This document shows, in pieces, positions 22,420-34,314 of a stretch of 64,000 nucleotides of DNA. The translations under genes were made by a program, and so were the position numbers. Each line of letters begins with the position of its first letter. Positions within the stretch are counted from its first letter, which is position 1. Origin of the DNA: Cladochytrium replicatum (Eukaryota > Chytridiomycota > Chytridiomycetes > Cladochytriales > Cladochytriaceae); assembly GCA_025526935.1 (NCBI GenBank), contig JAHLKD010000044.1:1-64000 (forward strand). Direction: 5' to 3'. The notes beneath the pieces were generated by a model. That model was not told the DNA's origin, did no database searches, and saw only the letters and a list, made by a program, of their open reading frames with translations.

Positions 22420-24420
22420 GCCGAGGGAAACAGCTGCAGAGAAACGACTAAGGCATGCCAAGCGATACTTGAAGACCGTCGAAGGTGAGCTTGGTGAGAT
22501 ATCACTAATTCGGCCGGCAAAATTTCTAACATCCCGATTCAGGAGATGCCGATGAAAATTGACGCCGGAGAAATTGGTAGTCAACTCAGCGCACAAAGGC
22601 TGCAATCAGACGTGCTTGAATCCGAAGGCAAACTCTTCAACCACATCGCCTCACGCAACCGTGACTTCTTCACATCCCAACCACCACACGTCCACACTCT
22701 CCACGCGGCAAACTCCCTTTCCATCACCTCCCTCGCATTCGCAGTCTCCTACCCACCAGCAAACAAAAAATCAAAGCCGCTAGCCCACGCCGCTCAATCG
22801 CAGCCGCGTCGATAGCAGCACGTTCGCACGCCGATGCAGTCCGTGCCGGCGCCGCCGCAGCACCATCTGCACCTCTAGACTTCGCAGCTATCGTGCTGAT
22901 GGTGTTGATGGGAAGTAAATCACGTGCGTTCTTCGAAAGAGGATACTTCCAAGGGCATCATTTTGTACTCTACATCAAAGGATGGGAATCTTCGAACGCA
23001 GAAAAAAGTTCTTTGTCTTCTGGTAGGCGAAAAGCGGACGAAGCGGGCGTTTAAGAGATATGGAGAGAATTACTTTTCGGAACCTGTTGGCCGCGCGGCA
23101 GCGATCTTGTGCTCGGCCAGCCATGACGGTCGGTTGTAGGTAAGTCTACAATTTGAAAAAGGGGAACTTATGTTGTCGGAGATTTTGTTGATGCTTGGCT
23201 ATGAAGAACACAAATTCATTGACCAGCATGAACGACGTCCCGGCCTTTGGTTGGGATGTATTTTAGAAAAGTCTCCAAAAGAAAACTGGCGTCCTTTGAG
23301 TCTGCACCAATGGAATCAATCGTTGGTTCAGAATTATGTGGCACTACATCTCTAATTTTCCTTGGATTTCATTCTGAACGTTTAATCATTTCCCTATTAT
23401 TCTCTAAAGGCAACCGCGTGGTCCAGAAACGATGATTCATCTCTGGTCAGCATGGCATCTCTCGCACCTTGGTGTTTTTCCAAGCACCACCACCATCGTG
23501 ACATGATTTCGGTATGCCAACCAGTTGACCGTTGAATGATTTCTCAATATTCTGTTTCGTATATAGGACCTTGCCTTCCGAAGAGGATCGCCGCAGCTCT
23601 AGTCTTCATCTTACGATCGTCTCGAACGCAGCAGATCTAATTTACATCGGAAATCTGTTTGGACACTAAGATCAGATCACAAGCATTGACTCACTTGCAA
23701 AAGAACGGTGCGTGAGAACCGGGATCGGACCGTGCGTTTGTGGAAAGTGGTGGAGGAGTCGCAACTGGTGTTTCGGGTTGGAGGAGAGTCGGGAACGAAA
23801 GCCATTGATGAGGGTGACGTCCCAGGGTGCAGAACAACGTGCGTTGACGTGGTTGCAATCCTCAATGAAGAGAATTAGGTTAGCGGAAGCGATGGGGGTG
23901 AGTAAATCTTTCATTTCTTGGTTGATAATGAATCACTGACATGTCGCCGTTGTTCAGCACGGTCTCACTTTGGAACATTAATCGCAAGAAACCTGTCTTA
24001 ACCAAGCTTCATGCAGACGGCGACACCAACAAAGATCTTCGTTTGACCCGACGGATGTCAAAACCGCCAAAGCAGATTGTCACCGCCGAATGCTGTGCTG
24101 GATCACAGCGCTGGCTGCCGTGCGGTACTCGGATCTTTTCGCCTCTGGTGTGTATAATTTTTGCGATCGCCAAATCATGATCGACTAACATCTACTCAAT
24201 TGTTCTTTAGGTTGAATTGTGAATGCATTGCTTTTTTTCAACGCTCTTGTTTCTGAAGAAGTTCAAAAGGAAGCAGCAGCGTTGCCGCCTATGTCGAAAA
24301 AGGAAGAACCGTTGTGGTTGGGCGTTTGAGTTGGACAACAGCACCGGATGGGTCGGTTGGCACAGGTTCTAGAAGCCAAGAACGAGATCAAGCTTGTTGT
24401 CTTGGGTTGAAGTGCTGGTA
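22420..24420 (+). pseudogene. RRP9: RRP9 / U3-55K WD40 protein, damaged
   Basis: Fragments in order match the U3 snoRNP protein RRP9: ETAAEKRLRHAKRYLK (22427), RLQSDVLESEGKLF then NSLSITSLAF (about 22590-22740), LYSTSKDGNL (22970), ILCSASHDGRL (23110), DRTVRLWKVVEESQLVF (23725), VSGSDGG (23880), TVSLWNINRKKPV (23957), ITALAAVRYSDLFASG (24105) and GQQHRMGRL (24330). RRP9 binds U3 snoRNA in the nucleolus for 18S processing. The piece near 23880 is preceded by an in-frame TAG (23876-23878). A TGA (24327-24329) interrupts the last blade, and several joins need a frame change. The middle (23150-23690) is not recognisable. Either a decayed copy or a badly sequenced gene. Confidence 0.72.
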
Positions 24421-24512
24421 GTTTTGTTCTGTAGTAGTCTTTATTTTTCTTGTGTGTTAATTTGCTGATCACAGATCCCAGAAATGTTCTATTATGGCGC
24501 AGCGGTGACATT

Positions 24513-26390
24513 ATGGAAGTGGTAGACGACGCGAGTGAGTGGGTGTTCAGGGCAGAGGGCAACGCCAACGTGGTGCTGGCGTACGTGGGAGACGACACTC
24601 GCTTCGTAAGACTGTGTGAACTGGTGCATTCAATGACATCTCATCAATACAGCTTCATTTAGAGAGGTCGGGTCCTGCGACTGAGAAAAAGGTCCAAGGC
24701 TGCATTGAAAGTCACAAATGACCCAGAGCAGCTCGTGAGCTTCTGGAAGGACCTCGTCGGATCGCTCATTGGCGAAGCGTACCTTTCAGATCCGGTATGG
24801 ACAATGTTTTAGGCGCCGTTCTTACCGCGTTAACATTGGTCCATTTTTTTTAAAACGAAGACGGTTGCAAAGGTATCTCTGTCTTTTCTGAGCGACCTGT
24901 CGACACGTATCACCAGAGAACGTCATGGGGACAATGATGTGCTGGATTATTCCCAGACTTCTGCAGTTTTACTCCGTGACGCAACAACGGTCGCAGGGGC
25001 GGATCGTAAATCTGGGACAACACCGTACCCATGTATCAGTTTCGAGATGAAGGTGAGACAGATCACGTCAAACAACAATTCCATTTATGTACTCGGGGTC
25101 GTGTAGCCAAAGTGGGGATGTCTCCCATCAGAAAAGGCCGTGGTACAGTCTGCAAAACGATACACTTGCAGATACTGCATGCACCGGAGATACAAGGAAG
25201 CAGTCAAGCGAAAATACAGTGAATGTGAGGCTGTGAGCATGATTTGCCCGAATTTGAATATGACGTGCGGAAGCACGGCGAACGGGAACGGAGGTGCAGT
25301 TTGCAGAAAGGCTGTGGATGGAGACTCTCCAGACGGATCGACTGCTGCTCTTTCAAACGGAAATGACCAACCGAAACTTGCGTATTGCCCGCTGGACCTT
25401 TTCTCTGGGGTGCCAGGAAGAGTTCGATCTGCAGTGCAGGCTCTTTACCAGAAAGAAGGGAACAAGATGAAAGTCTATCTTGATTCCGCCAAAGTTCCGC
25501 AACCTCAGGTATCTTTGATTGCTTTTTCAGATTCGATCGTGGAAAAACCAACGCCAATTTGCATAGATCGGGGAAACCATGGAGCAATCATGGATTAAGT
25601 TTGGAGGCGATCCATCAAACTCCTGCGGAGAGAACAGGTGAAAAGAGAGGGTATCAGCTCTACATGCACGTGTTTACTTATGTGTTCTACCTTTAGAGTA
25701 CTACTCGAAGTACTCTCCGCAATCTGTTACCGAGATCCAATCCTCAAACGCCTCAAAGCGCTCCAGAGGCAATTTGATCCATTCGACATTGAAGGAATAC
25801 ATCCAAAGTACCAGAGATTAGCAGAGGTAAAGTCCAACCTGGCCACAAAGCATATCTGGCGAAATGTAAAGTATTCTTAAAAGATCGAAGATTTGAACAT
25901 GCCGGACTTGGAGGGCTGGAAGCGCGCCATTCGGGCCGAAAAGCAATATGCCAGTGAAAATGGAGACGAGGACCTAAAGAACGGTGAAAATTGGTTGGAC
26001 GACGGTACCGAGCGTGCAGAAGATGGGGACGATCTGCTCCTTATCTACCGATTCCTTTTCGCAACAATGCTCAAAGACTGCTCGTTGATTGTCACGATTA
26101 CTTGTGCGAGGTAGGTCCGCCTGGTTGTTTTCCTACGGAGCTCCTATTGACAGTAAATAAGCGAAAATGAGCAGATGGGTCGAATTTGCGGGATATACCC
26201 TCAGTCCGACGGAAAGGGGATCTTCGTATTGCCAGCCGACCCGTCTGTTGCGAGCTCGGCTCTGTGGAATGATACTTCAATGATCGGATCGATTGTTCTT
26301 TCGTACCGGATCTTTGTCGTGGATACAGACCCGAAGCCGATACGAAAGATTCCGGACTACTATCGCCTGGATCAAGAGATCGTGAGGTAA
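24513..26390 (+). CDS. IPK1: Inositol-pentakisphosphate 2-kinase (IPK1)
   Basis: Makes phytate (InsP6) from InsP5. Exons that join in frame are 24513-24605, 24663-24794, 24861-25052, 25107-25508, 25567-25637, 25697-25826 and 25884 to about 26110, then a last exon ending at 26390. Family motifs in order are FRAEGNANVVLAYVG and GRVLRLRKR (nucleotide-binding N-lobe), FEMKPKWGCLPS across the 25052/25107 junction, the Cys/His site RYTCRYCMH, YCPLDLFSG, FATMLKDCSLIVTI, and the C-terminal SYRIFVVDTDPKPIRKIPDY. The last junction is not resolved: the good donor at 26111 leaves phase 2, while every nearby AG acceptor restores the final frame only in phase 0. That suggests a one-base error, an unusual splice site or decay. 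An upstream in-frame Met exists at 24450, but homology favours 24513. Confidence 0.88.
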
Positions 26391-26918
26391 AGAGAAAATG
26401 TTTGATGCGGAATGATCATTCATAATCTTTGAAAAAACAGAAATTACATTCAAACGGGCGAATGTAAACGGTGCAATGAGTGAACGTTGCTTGGATAGTG
26501 AGGATATTGGTTCCGTGTGAACAGTGATGGTACACTCTCACCCGCAACCACTTTCGTTGACAATTCAACTCTGATAGATTTAGAGGCAGTTTATTTAAAG
26601 AAATTGGCAAATGGAAAATGCAAAAACGAATAAAAAGGGAAAAGGAGAGTATTCAAACCGTCCCTGAAAACCAATCCTAATGCCTGTCCTCCTCGGATGA
26701 ATTTGGTTTGCTCCCACAAAAGTCCATCGACGCCCTCTTGGGCCCCAACCTTTTCCCCAAGACTCATGTACTTTGTCGCCCCTACGACACCTCCAGCATT
26801 CGAGTAGGGGGCAGGTTATTCGCTCCGACTTCATCGCCGGCTCCGGCTCTACTGCTACTGCCCGCGAAGTTGAAACCCCCCACTAAGTGCACAAGCCACA
26901 ATCACCAAATCTGGAGTC
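26391..26918. other. Intergenic, no gene recognised
   Basis: 528 bp between IPK1 and SAS-6 on the same strand. AT-rich in the first half and GC-richer towards SAS-6, presumably the SAS-6 promoter. No frame looks coding. Confidence 0.55.
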
Positions 26919-29624
26919 ATGGATGAGGGCTTGAAGCTGCTGTTCAGCAAACAGGTGCCGCTCTCCATAAAATCACTCAAGCCTACCGCGGGAAGCGGTG
27001 GGGGTGCTGCGGCGTTGCCTTCTGGTACACCCTTCAAACGCTGTTGCGCTCTGTGATCTCACTCTTGGCTCGAGTTCAGTTAGCCCTGCTCTTTTGCAGA
27101 ACTCGCTGTTGCCAAACGAAATGAGGATACCAATAACGTCTGGAGTGAGCTCTTCTCGACATTGGCCGGAAGCCACAGCGCTGACACCTCGGACAGGAGA
27201 AAGTGCAGGCTGAGATCACTGTGAAAGTTTCCCTCGCAACAAAGCTGTCGGGGAGAGTCAAGGTTGGACTTTTTTGGCCTTTCTCTGCTGTCTTTGGCTA
27301 ATTCAGAACTCGTCTTGCCCAGGTGTTGGAAGTCCAGCTGACAGACGAGACCGATCCTTACTTCCTGTATCTATTGGACATCGGCGAGGATGAATTCAGA
27401 CTTTTGAAAACTGAGCAGAATCTACTGGTGGATTTCCAACAATTCCCTTGGAAATTCGTTGAGCTGCTGGAAGAATCAATCGCCTGCAGAGGGGAAGATT
27501 ACCCAAAGTTGGTTGAATGGATAAAATTCTTCAACCCGGGAGATTACGCCTAATTCTTAGATTCTTATCTCAACTGATAACCGATGGGGCTGCTCGTGCT
27601 GCTTTCTCAGTCATCGAAACCAATTCGTTTAAGCACATCACACACCTGTCGCTGCAGTTTATCCCCGGAAATGATGCCGCTGTGAAGCAAATCTGGCGAC
27701 TCTCGTTAAATCCTTCAAGGTTTGTTGCAGCTACCCATTACGCAAAATCCGGTCTCCTGATCCCAGATGTTTTAGGCAGAGAATCAAACATTGAAAGCAG
27801 AACTCAACAGCACCGGAACCACGCTCTCTTCTCGCCTTGCGTCTGCAGAATCGATGGTTTCCAATATGAGTGCAGAGCTGGAAAAACTCAAGCTTTCGCA
27901 TGCTGAACAGCTGAGCATATTGCAGCTGCAGCACGCCGATGAGCTCGCTCAGGATAAAGAAAGCTGCATTCGTGAGCAGGAATCGAAACTTCGCAGCATC
28001 GAACGAGAGAAGCGTGACCTGACGATAAAATACGAAGATCAGGTTTGCTGAATGTGACTCTTGCAATAACATTTTCGTTCAACTTCTTATCAGCTTAAGA
28101 TTGCGACGCAAAAATTGAGTACGCTTACTACCACGCATTCTCACTTGAGTACCCACGCAGCGACCATGGAGAGCCAGCTCGAAATCGCAAACAAGCAGAT
28201 AGATCAGTTGATGATTGAGAATCGGGAAGCGAAATTGGGATACGATCGATCAGGCGGACAACTTAAGCAGCTCGAGAAAGAGCTAACGGAGCTTGATCAG
28301 GAGAACAAGAGACTGATACAGCAATTGCGGGACAGTGAGATTCGTGAACGAGAGAAAGTGGATCAGTTGAGGAGCTCTCAGGACGCTTTCAGATCTCTTC
28401 AGGATCAGAAGGTGGGCTTCAGATGTTGCCGAAACGTGAAACCGAAGCCTGATCCCGAAAATAGGAAAAGATGGAGCAGACAATTGACGTTTTACAAACA
28501 CAAAGCCAGAGATTAGACGATAATCTCAAAGCTGCAACGGAGGAGATTAACAAGGTGAAGTTGAATTTGTGGATGGCTAACTTGTGGGGCTGACCATATT
28601 GTACAGGGGAACGACATCATTCGGAGACTACAATCGGAATTGAAATCAGCAAAATCGAAGATTAAGCTGAAGAATATTGTTACTTTGCAGCAAGAGAAGC
28701 TTCTCGACGAGCGTGGCACCATGGTTGAGTCCGCGCAGAAGGAATTCGCGAGCTTGAAGGAGGAGCTAGCGAAGAAGCAAGAAACTTTGGAGGAGAAGGA
28801 AAAGAAGTTGAACGATCTCACGGCAAAGCTGGAGGAGTGAAAGAAGATCATCGAAGACAACAACAACGGTGGGTCCCACGTGAAGTTGTAAATGATCGGT
28901 GAATCTCATGATGTTGTTTTATCCACCAGTAATCGAGTGGCTTCACAAACAGGTCAATGAAAATGCTGTAAATCGACCATTGTCATCCATAACGCGAACG
29001 ATTGGCACGCTCGACTTTGACAAGTACACTGGAACACAGGATTCTCCAGAAGGGGACTACAAGGTATTAAAGGACATTTACAATTATTGCACACGTTCGT
29101 TAACCTTTCTTTAGCCGTCGGTTCTTCGATCCCGATACAGGATTGGAAACACTGTAGAACCGTATACTAAGCCAACTGGTGTGTCGTCATTGCCTGTACC
29201 GTCCCCTGTTCCAGCATACAGAGGGTTAAATTCTAATCCTAACGGTGGAGACAGAGGAGAAGGCAGTATGGCAGGGTCTGCCGGTTTATCCTCCTCGCTA
29301 AGCGCTGCTGGCGGCGGGACTGCGAATGTTCCGTCGTCGTCCTTGCGACAGAACATCGATCCGGCAGGAAAGCCGGGAACTGGACGTCCAACATCATTTT
29401 ACAGCGTTTCAAAAGATCCTCTACGACGATACTCTGCCGACACCGGGACGTCCGGTGCATACGATCGAGTTGCAGGAGCGAGCAGGTCGATTGGAACGAG
29501 ACGGTTTGATCTTAAAGGGACTTCGTCTGCTGATTCGTACGACGTCGTAGGAGGACGGAATACAGCCTCCATGAGTGGAGTTGGAGGGAAGGGAGGCGGT
29601 GCGGCATCTGCCTATTTCAAGTGA
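26919..29624 (+). CDS. SAS6: SAS-6 centriole cartwheel protein, with two apparent lesions
   Basis: SAS-6 builds the nine-fold cartwheel of centrioles and basal bodies. Residues start MDEGLKLLFSKQVPLSIKS at 26919. The PISA head region continues in exons near 27197-27262, 27323-27507 and 27561-27719, with LTDETDPYFLYLLDIGEDEF, LLVDFQQFPWKFVELL, IETNSFKHITHLSLQF and PGND. A long coiled coil follows (27776-28042, 28094-28411, 28465-28554, 28607-28868). The conserved VIEWLHKQVNE is at 28930-29063, and a Gly/Ser-rich tail ends at 29624. Lesion 1: at AAA 27689-27691 one extra base is needed to reach NLATLVKSFK in frame. Lesion 2: an in-frame TGA at 28838-28840, just before KKIIEDNNN. The exon 1 to exon 2 join is also uncertain. 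Either a decayed gene or sequence errors. Confidence 0.88.
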
Positions 29625-29693
29625 TTTGGAGTGGAAATTGATTTTAAATAGATGATTGTATGCACAAATGACGATTTAGTTTGTAGACATCCA

Positions 29694-30121
29694 TCATGCC
29701 TCTTGCGTGACCCATTCCTGACGGTCCAGCGGGCATTGGTTCCTCGAAGATTCGGAGCTTATCCACTTGAATAGACAGTGCATGTGAAATACGTGGGTGC
29801 ACTTCCCCGTAACTGGCAATTACGTGAGCGGGGTTTCGTTTTCGTTGCGGGGATTCGCAGCAACCAACTCACTGATTGGGCAGTCGTCCCCGGGGACTTT
29901 GCACTCTGGACAGCAATCGTCGAAAGCATTCCGGCAAATTCCACAGACATCATCGTTCTTCAGGTCCCATTTCCATTGGGCAACCGCATTCCAACTGTGC
30001 GAGGAAACGTCGGCCGATTGAAATAGATTTAAATTTCGACATACCCTAGAAACAATAACAATGCATTTATTTACCAAAAATACACCATCAAAGTAAGCTC
30101 ACTCTTGATCTTGACTTTCAT
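29694..30121 (-). CDS. APC11: APC11, RING subunit of the anaphase-promoting complex
   Basis: A small RING-H2 protein that recruits the E2 to the APC/C ubiquitin ligase driving mitotic exit. Exon 3 (29812-29694) encodes KCTHVFHMHCLFKW and NQCPLDRQEW. Exon 2 (29994-29873) encodes SWNAVAQWKWDL, CGICRNAFDDCCPECKVPGD and DCPI. Together they give the full Cys/His set of the APC11 RING and its extra zinc site. The first exon is probably 30121-30103 (MKVKIK), as in other APC11 proteins. The exon 2/3 join is clean in phase 1. The exon 1/2 join is one base off with the obvious donor (AAGA|GTGAGC) and acceptor (CACAG|TTGG), so it is unresolved. Expected length is about 85-90 residues. Confidence 0.88.
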
Positions 30122-30503
30122 TCGGGTTGACACGTGCGGCACAGCGTGGCACAGCGTGGCCAGTTGTTGGAATACCACGGTCAAGCCTGGCTGGATACCT
30201 TGGTAGAGTGGCTCGCCGCTTGATCTGACATCAGCATCCGCAAAATATCAAACCACCGACAAAAAACGAATCACACCACTTCAGCTGCCCTCTTGTCTGT
30301 CGCATTGCTGGCTGCGAAACATGAGAAAGTGGTGGCAATTACTAAAAATAACTGGGTGGAACTTCCAGGTGAATGATCCTTTTGATTCTTATTCGATAAT
30401 TCGTATAAAGAAAAATACAGGTGTGAAAGAGCTCGGGGGAAAATAGCAGTGATTGGGCTGATCCACTGATCCGCGTTTAAAGAGTGTTCTCAGAATCGCT
30501 CGC
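30122..30503. promoter_or_regulatory. Divergent intergenic region between APC11 and the WW-repeat gene
   Basis: 382 bp separating two genes that start away from each other, so it should hold both promoters. A short tandem CACAGCGTGG occurs near 30140-30160. No defined motif was identified. Confidence 0.45.
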
Positions 30504-31250
30504 ATGCCCACGGCCCACAAACTACTTCCCATCGAGATCGTCGATCAGATCCTCATCGAGCTGGGTCGCTCGGCGCTCCGTCCACGCCTCGCCTTCAAAG
30601 TCGCGACGCTGCTGCGGCGACACCACATCCAGAGAGAGCTCATGCCCTTGTTCATGACCTTTGACACGGCAAGCGCCATCGGACAGATTTATGTTCTTCA
30701 GCAGCATTTTTCCAACACCGATGTACGATGGTACACTGAGCGATCGATGGATGACGCGAGTGCGAACGGTCACATCCGCGTGCTGGATTGGTGGATGTCG
30801 AGCGGTCTGAATCTGAAATGGACCGCGAACGCCATCGACGAAGCGAGCAAGAACGGACACCTGGACGTTCTCCAATGGTGGCGCGATAGCGGTCTCGAGA
30901 TAAAGTACACGCAGGCCGCAATTGATCGTGCGAGCCGGAACGGACATTTGGAGGTGCTGGATTGGTGGATCGCGAGCGGGAAGAAATTGAGGTGGACAGA
31001 AGAGGCGGTTGATTGGGCGAGCGGGTTTGGGAGGATTGAAGTGCTTGATTGGTGGAGATCGAACGGGCTCAGAATGAAGTACACGCACCTGGCGATGGTT
31101 TTGGCGAGCGGGAATGGACATCTTTCCGTGCTTGAATGGTGGAGATCAAGTGGTCTAAAGCTGAAGTGGAACTCTGAGGCGATGGATCTTGCGAGACTTT
31201 ACGGACAAATTGAGGTTGTTAACTGGTGGAAATCGAGCGGGCTTCATTGA
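30504..31250 (+). CDS. Ankyrin-like WW-repeat protein with F-box-like N-terminus
   Basis: An intact, intronless 248-residue frame. The N-terminus LPIEIVDQILIEL resembles an F-box. The rest is a run of about six repeats of about 34 residues with the pattern A-D-x-A-S-x-N-G-H-L-x-V-L-x-W-W-x-x-S-G-L-x-L-K-W-T, e.g. ASKNGHLDVLQWWRDSGLEI and ASRNGHLEVLDWWIASGKKL. The spacing and the NGHLxVL core match ankyrin repeats of the type common in amoebal and giant-virus proteins. Function is unknown; an F-box plus a binding repeat would suit a ubiquitin-ligase adaptor, which is inference. Two decayed relatives lie at 52740-53390 and 59560-59930, so this is a small gene family. Confidence 0.85.
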   Translation: MPTAHKLLPIEIVDQILIELGRSALRPRLAFKVATLLRRHHIQRELMPLFMTFDTASAIGQIYVLQQHFSNTDVRWYTERSMDDASANGHIRVLDWWMSSGLNLKWTANAIDEASKNGHLDVLQWWRDSGLEIKYTQAAIDRASRNGHLEVLDWWIASGKKLRWTEEAVDWASGFGRIEVLDWWRSNGLRMKYTHLAMVLASGNGHLSVLEWWRSSGLKLKWNSEAMDLARLYGQIEVVNWWKSSGLH

Positions 31251-31463
31251 AAACCATGAAGTAAAACGAAAGCAAGTCTACATAGGTGTCTTCAGTGTTC
31301 ACGATCACAACAGCTAAGCTTTCTGATCCACTCGATCCACACAATATGTGATTTATTTGATTTTCGAGCTGCTGCGGCTGTCCTCCGTTAATCCGTTGGG
31401 AACCCTCTCCATCTCTTCTCGCGACCGGCAAAACAGTTTAAAAAGGATCTCTCCGCCCTCACA

Positions 31464-33142
31464 ATGAGCATCAGCGAAGCAATGACCACCGCTGGAAAAC
31501 GCATCGTAAACCGCGAAACGTATCGCGGTGCCCTTGTCATCAACTTCGTCGCTTTTCTCGTCCCGGCAATCTATGCAACCTTGTCGAAAATCTGGATCGG
31601 CCAGATTGACAGCTCGATGGTCGTTACCACCGAAGCTTACGTCTATATGTCCATCCTTGCCGAGATCATCAACGAGGGCCTTCCGCGCGCGTCTTACCTC
31701 ATCATTGGCGACCTCGCCAACCGCACTCACTTTGACAGGCTCACCCTGATGTTGACACTTGTGTTTTTCCAGAGCGTTCTTGGCTTTGTGCTGTCAATTG
31801 TGCTGATCGCCGCTGCTCCTACATTTGCATCCGTCTTTGCACCACCGTCGGTGTTCGAGGTCTCGGTTCGATACATACGGATTAGCGCATTTTCGACCTT
31901 CTTCTCTGTGATCGACTACTCTGTAGCAACCGCTACTCGAGCGGCAGACCATCCAGGTAACATTCTTTCCGTAAACTAACTACCTTGTCATTTTGCTGAC
32001 AGTTCCTTAGATGTTCCTCTAGTCATATCACTTTGCAAGACCATCGCAAACATCGTCCTGGACTTTGCCCTGCTTTCCTCCTTCCGAGTCCCAGGCATTA
32101 TCGCTACCGTTGAGACACAGGCGTACATCCGTCTCGCGTGCGACTTTGTTGGATCTTTCGCTGGCCTCATCTTTTTCTTTTCGCTGTGCTTTGGCCGTCA
32201 TCACCCCAACGTTTCTGCCGCCCCGCCATCCTCGCCCCCATCTTCGTCTTCCGCTTCGGAACCACTAGTCTCAGACATCCATCCCGTACCCAAATTCTCC
32301 CTCCCAGCACTGAAAACCCTAGCGATCCCAGGATCCTTCACGCTCGCCGAATCAGCTATCCGCAACGCGCTATACCTGTTCCTCGTTTCCGGTGTCGTTG
32401 CGCTCGGGAGTGACTACGCTACGGCCTGGGGAGTCTTCAACACGATCCGTTGGGGCATCGTCATGGTTCCCGTCAGCACCCTCGAAGCTACCGCAACGCC
32501 GTTTGTAGGGCACGAGTGGGGCGTGTGGACGAAACACGAGAAGGAGGAGGATAACCGCGACGCTCGTGATCCACATCGGGAAGCGGACAAAGTCTCACGT
32601 CGAAATTCGTTGAACCGTAAGGTCTTTTGTGCAGAGTTTTGTCGTCCAATTCACAGCAGCATCCTCTTAAAGGCGTCATGGCACCCGCGCTCAGATCGGC
32701 GGGTATCGCTCTAGCAATTGAGGTCCTGCTATCCATTGCCTTTGTCTTCCTCATTCGTCCCTTTGCGCTGTACATCAACGGCGGTAACCCCGTGGTCGCC
32801 GACATCACCGAATTGATCTGGCGCACAATGGGATGGTGCTACATCGCCTACGCGATCAGCACCCAGCTCTCCACAATCTTCCTCGCCACCTGGCCAGCAT
32901 GGTACTTCCTCAACTCCATCCTTGCAAATTTGCTGTGGGTTCTACCGTGGGCGATCGCAGTCACGAAGATCAACGTATCACAAGATGGCGCGTGGACTTA
33001 TTATGCGGTGATCTTTGGGGGCTCGTTGGTGGTGAGTTTGGTCATTGTTGTTGTGAGCCTGGTGCTTTGGCGTTTTGCTGTGCTGAGGAAGGAGGCACTA
33101 CGCACTGCATTTGGAAAGGCGGGTCTTTCTTTTTTGTTTTAA
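31464..33142 (+). CDS. MATE-like multidrug/organic cation transporter
   Basis: A membrane protein from three exons: 31464-31956, 32011-32616 and 32673-33142, all with GT-AG introns and in-frame joins (HP|DVPL and LNR|VMAPALRSAG). About 520 residues with roughly a dozen hydrophobic segments, e.g. ALVINFVAFLVPAIYATL, FFQSVLGFVLSIVLIAA, AIEVLLSIAFVFLIRPFALY and SLVVSLVIVVVSLVLW. The architecture and the paired halves fit the MATE family of proton- or sodium-driven exporters. A hydrophilic, charged loop (about residues 340-370, EKEEDNRDARDPHREADK) is an insertion. The substrate is unknown. The family call rests on overall pattern rather than one decisive motif. Confidence 0.7.
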
Positions 33143-33744
33143 TGTATCGCATGACTGGCTACCCAGTTGTGAGTATGTGCAATGAAGTTTTCAAGGTTCG
33201 GTATTGTTTTGTTTGAATTTATACAATAGTCGTTACGATTCTCGACCAATTGCCCCACTGACATGAAAATTGAATCAATTCACCACCTCAACCGGATCCG
33301 AGCTGTGAAGCAGATGTTAGGTAGGTATGACACTTCAGCCGACTTTCCTTTTTTTAGAAAGTGTGTGTGTGAGTGTGGATGGAAAACTCAATTACCTTAA
33401 ATCAGGTTGTTCTGGGGATGTTATTGAAAGTACAAGCAGGCTGCGGAGAGGGAGTCTCAGTGAGGCTACCTTATCAAAAATAGGGCCGACCAACCAAAGA
33501 GTTTAGGAATAGGGGAGTCTCAGTGAGGTGATTTCGCGTTATTTGCAAGTAAGAATTGGTGCCAAAACAAATACAGAAGCTGATTTGGGCTGTTCCACCT
33601 ATCAACTTGTGATTGTTTAGTGGAGTTTTATACATTGTTACGATAATGTTCGTAAATATCACACTGTCCACACAGACGCAAAGTGTTCATGTAAATATCA
33701 AGCGTGTGCTAACTAAGTTCGCTCCTCTCCTGAGCAGCAAAAAA
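33143..33744. other. No gene recognised
   Basis: Downstream region of the MATE-like gene. A 16-bp direct repeat GGGAGTCTCAGTGAGG occurs at about 33450 and 33512, flanking 45 bp, possibly a trace of an old insertion. A TGTG run lies near 33362. Confidence 0.5.
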
Positions 33745-34300
33745 CCTGGAGGGTCAGGGTCAGGTACGGGTTTCAACCACTTTGGGTCTGGGTATACCAC
33801 TCCTACCCGCAGTGACCTGGCGGGTGCCTGGACAAACACGACCAAAAATAAGGATTCAATTTGGTTGCCTCTGAAACCTGGACCCGACCCGGACCCGCCG
33901 AAGCTTAACCATGACCCTGTCCGTTTTGCGTTTTAGCTTGAACTAGAAGAAGGTGAAACACAATCTCGATTGTGTCGTCTTGGAAAGTGTCCGCATGGAC
34001 AGAAAGTGCAGCTCTCAAGGTCTGTTGTGGATAGAAAAAGTTTATTACAAAACCTCAATTGTCATCTTGGAAAGTGTCCGCGTGGACAGAAAATACAAAT
34101 GGGTTCCTTCTATCTTTTCTGATGAGATCGGGTTTTACACAGGTCTAAAGCTCGACCCGATAAGGTTTTGCTTCTGGACCCGACACACAACCTGGATGCC
34201 ACCGAAAAACTAAACTTTCCTGAAAACCTGCCTATCAGTTTGGGTAAATTTTGTCAATGGACCCGAACCTGACCCAGAAGACCCGAAAACCTACTGAGGA
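33745..34300. repeat. Fold-back type repeat, copy 2
   Basis: Matches the repeat at 5969-6500. The part from about 33915 to 34300 (GTCCGTTTTGCG..., TTGGAAAGTGTCCGC, ATGGACCCGAACCTGACCC) is in the opposite orientation to copy 1. The terminal part at 33750-33835 (GGGTCAGGTACGGG, CTACCCGCAGTGACCTGGCG) is in the same orientation as in copy 1. The terminal segment has therefore flipped relative to the rest. Confidence 0.6.
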
Positions 34301-34314
34301 CCACAAAGGCTGAC

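Noticed and set aside
28838-28840. TGA recoding (selenocysteine or reassigned codon) in SAS-6
   Set aside because: Other genes in the window end in TGA, TAG or TAA normally, and the stop lies in a coiled coil with no reason for a special residue.
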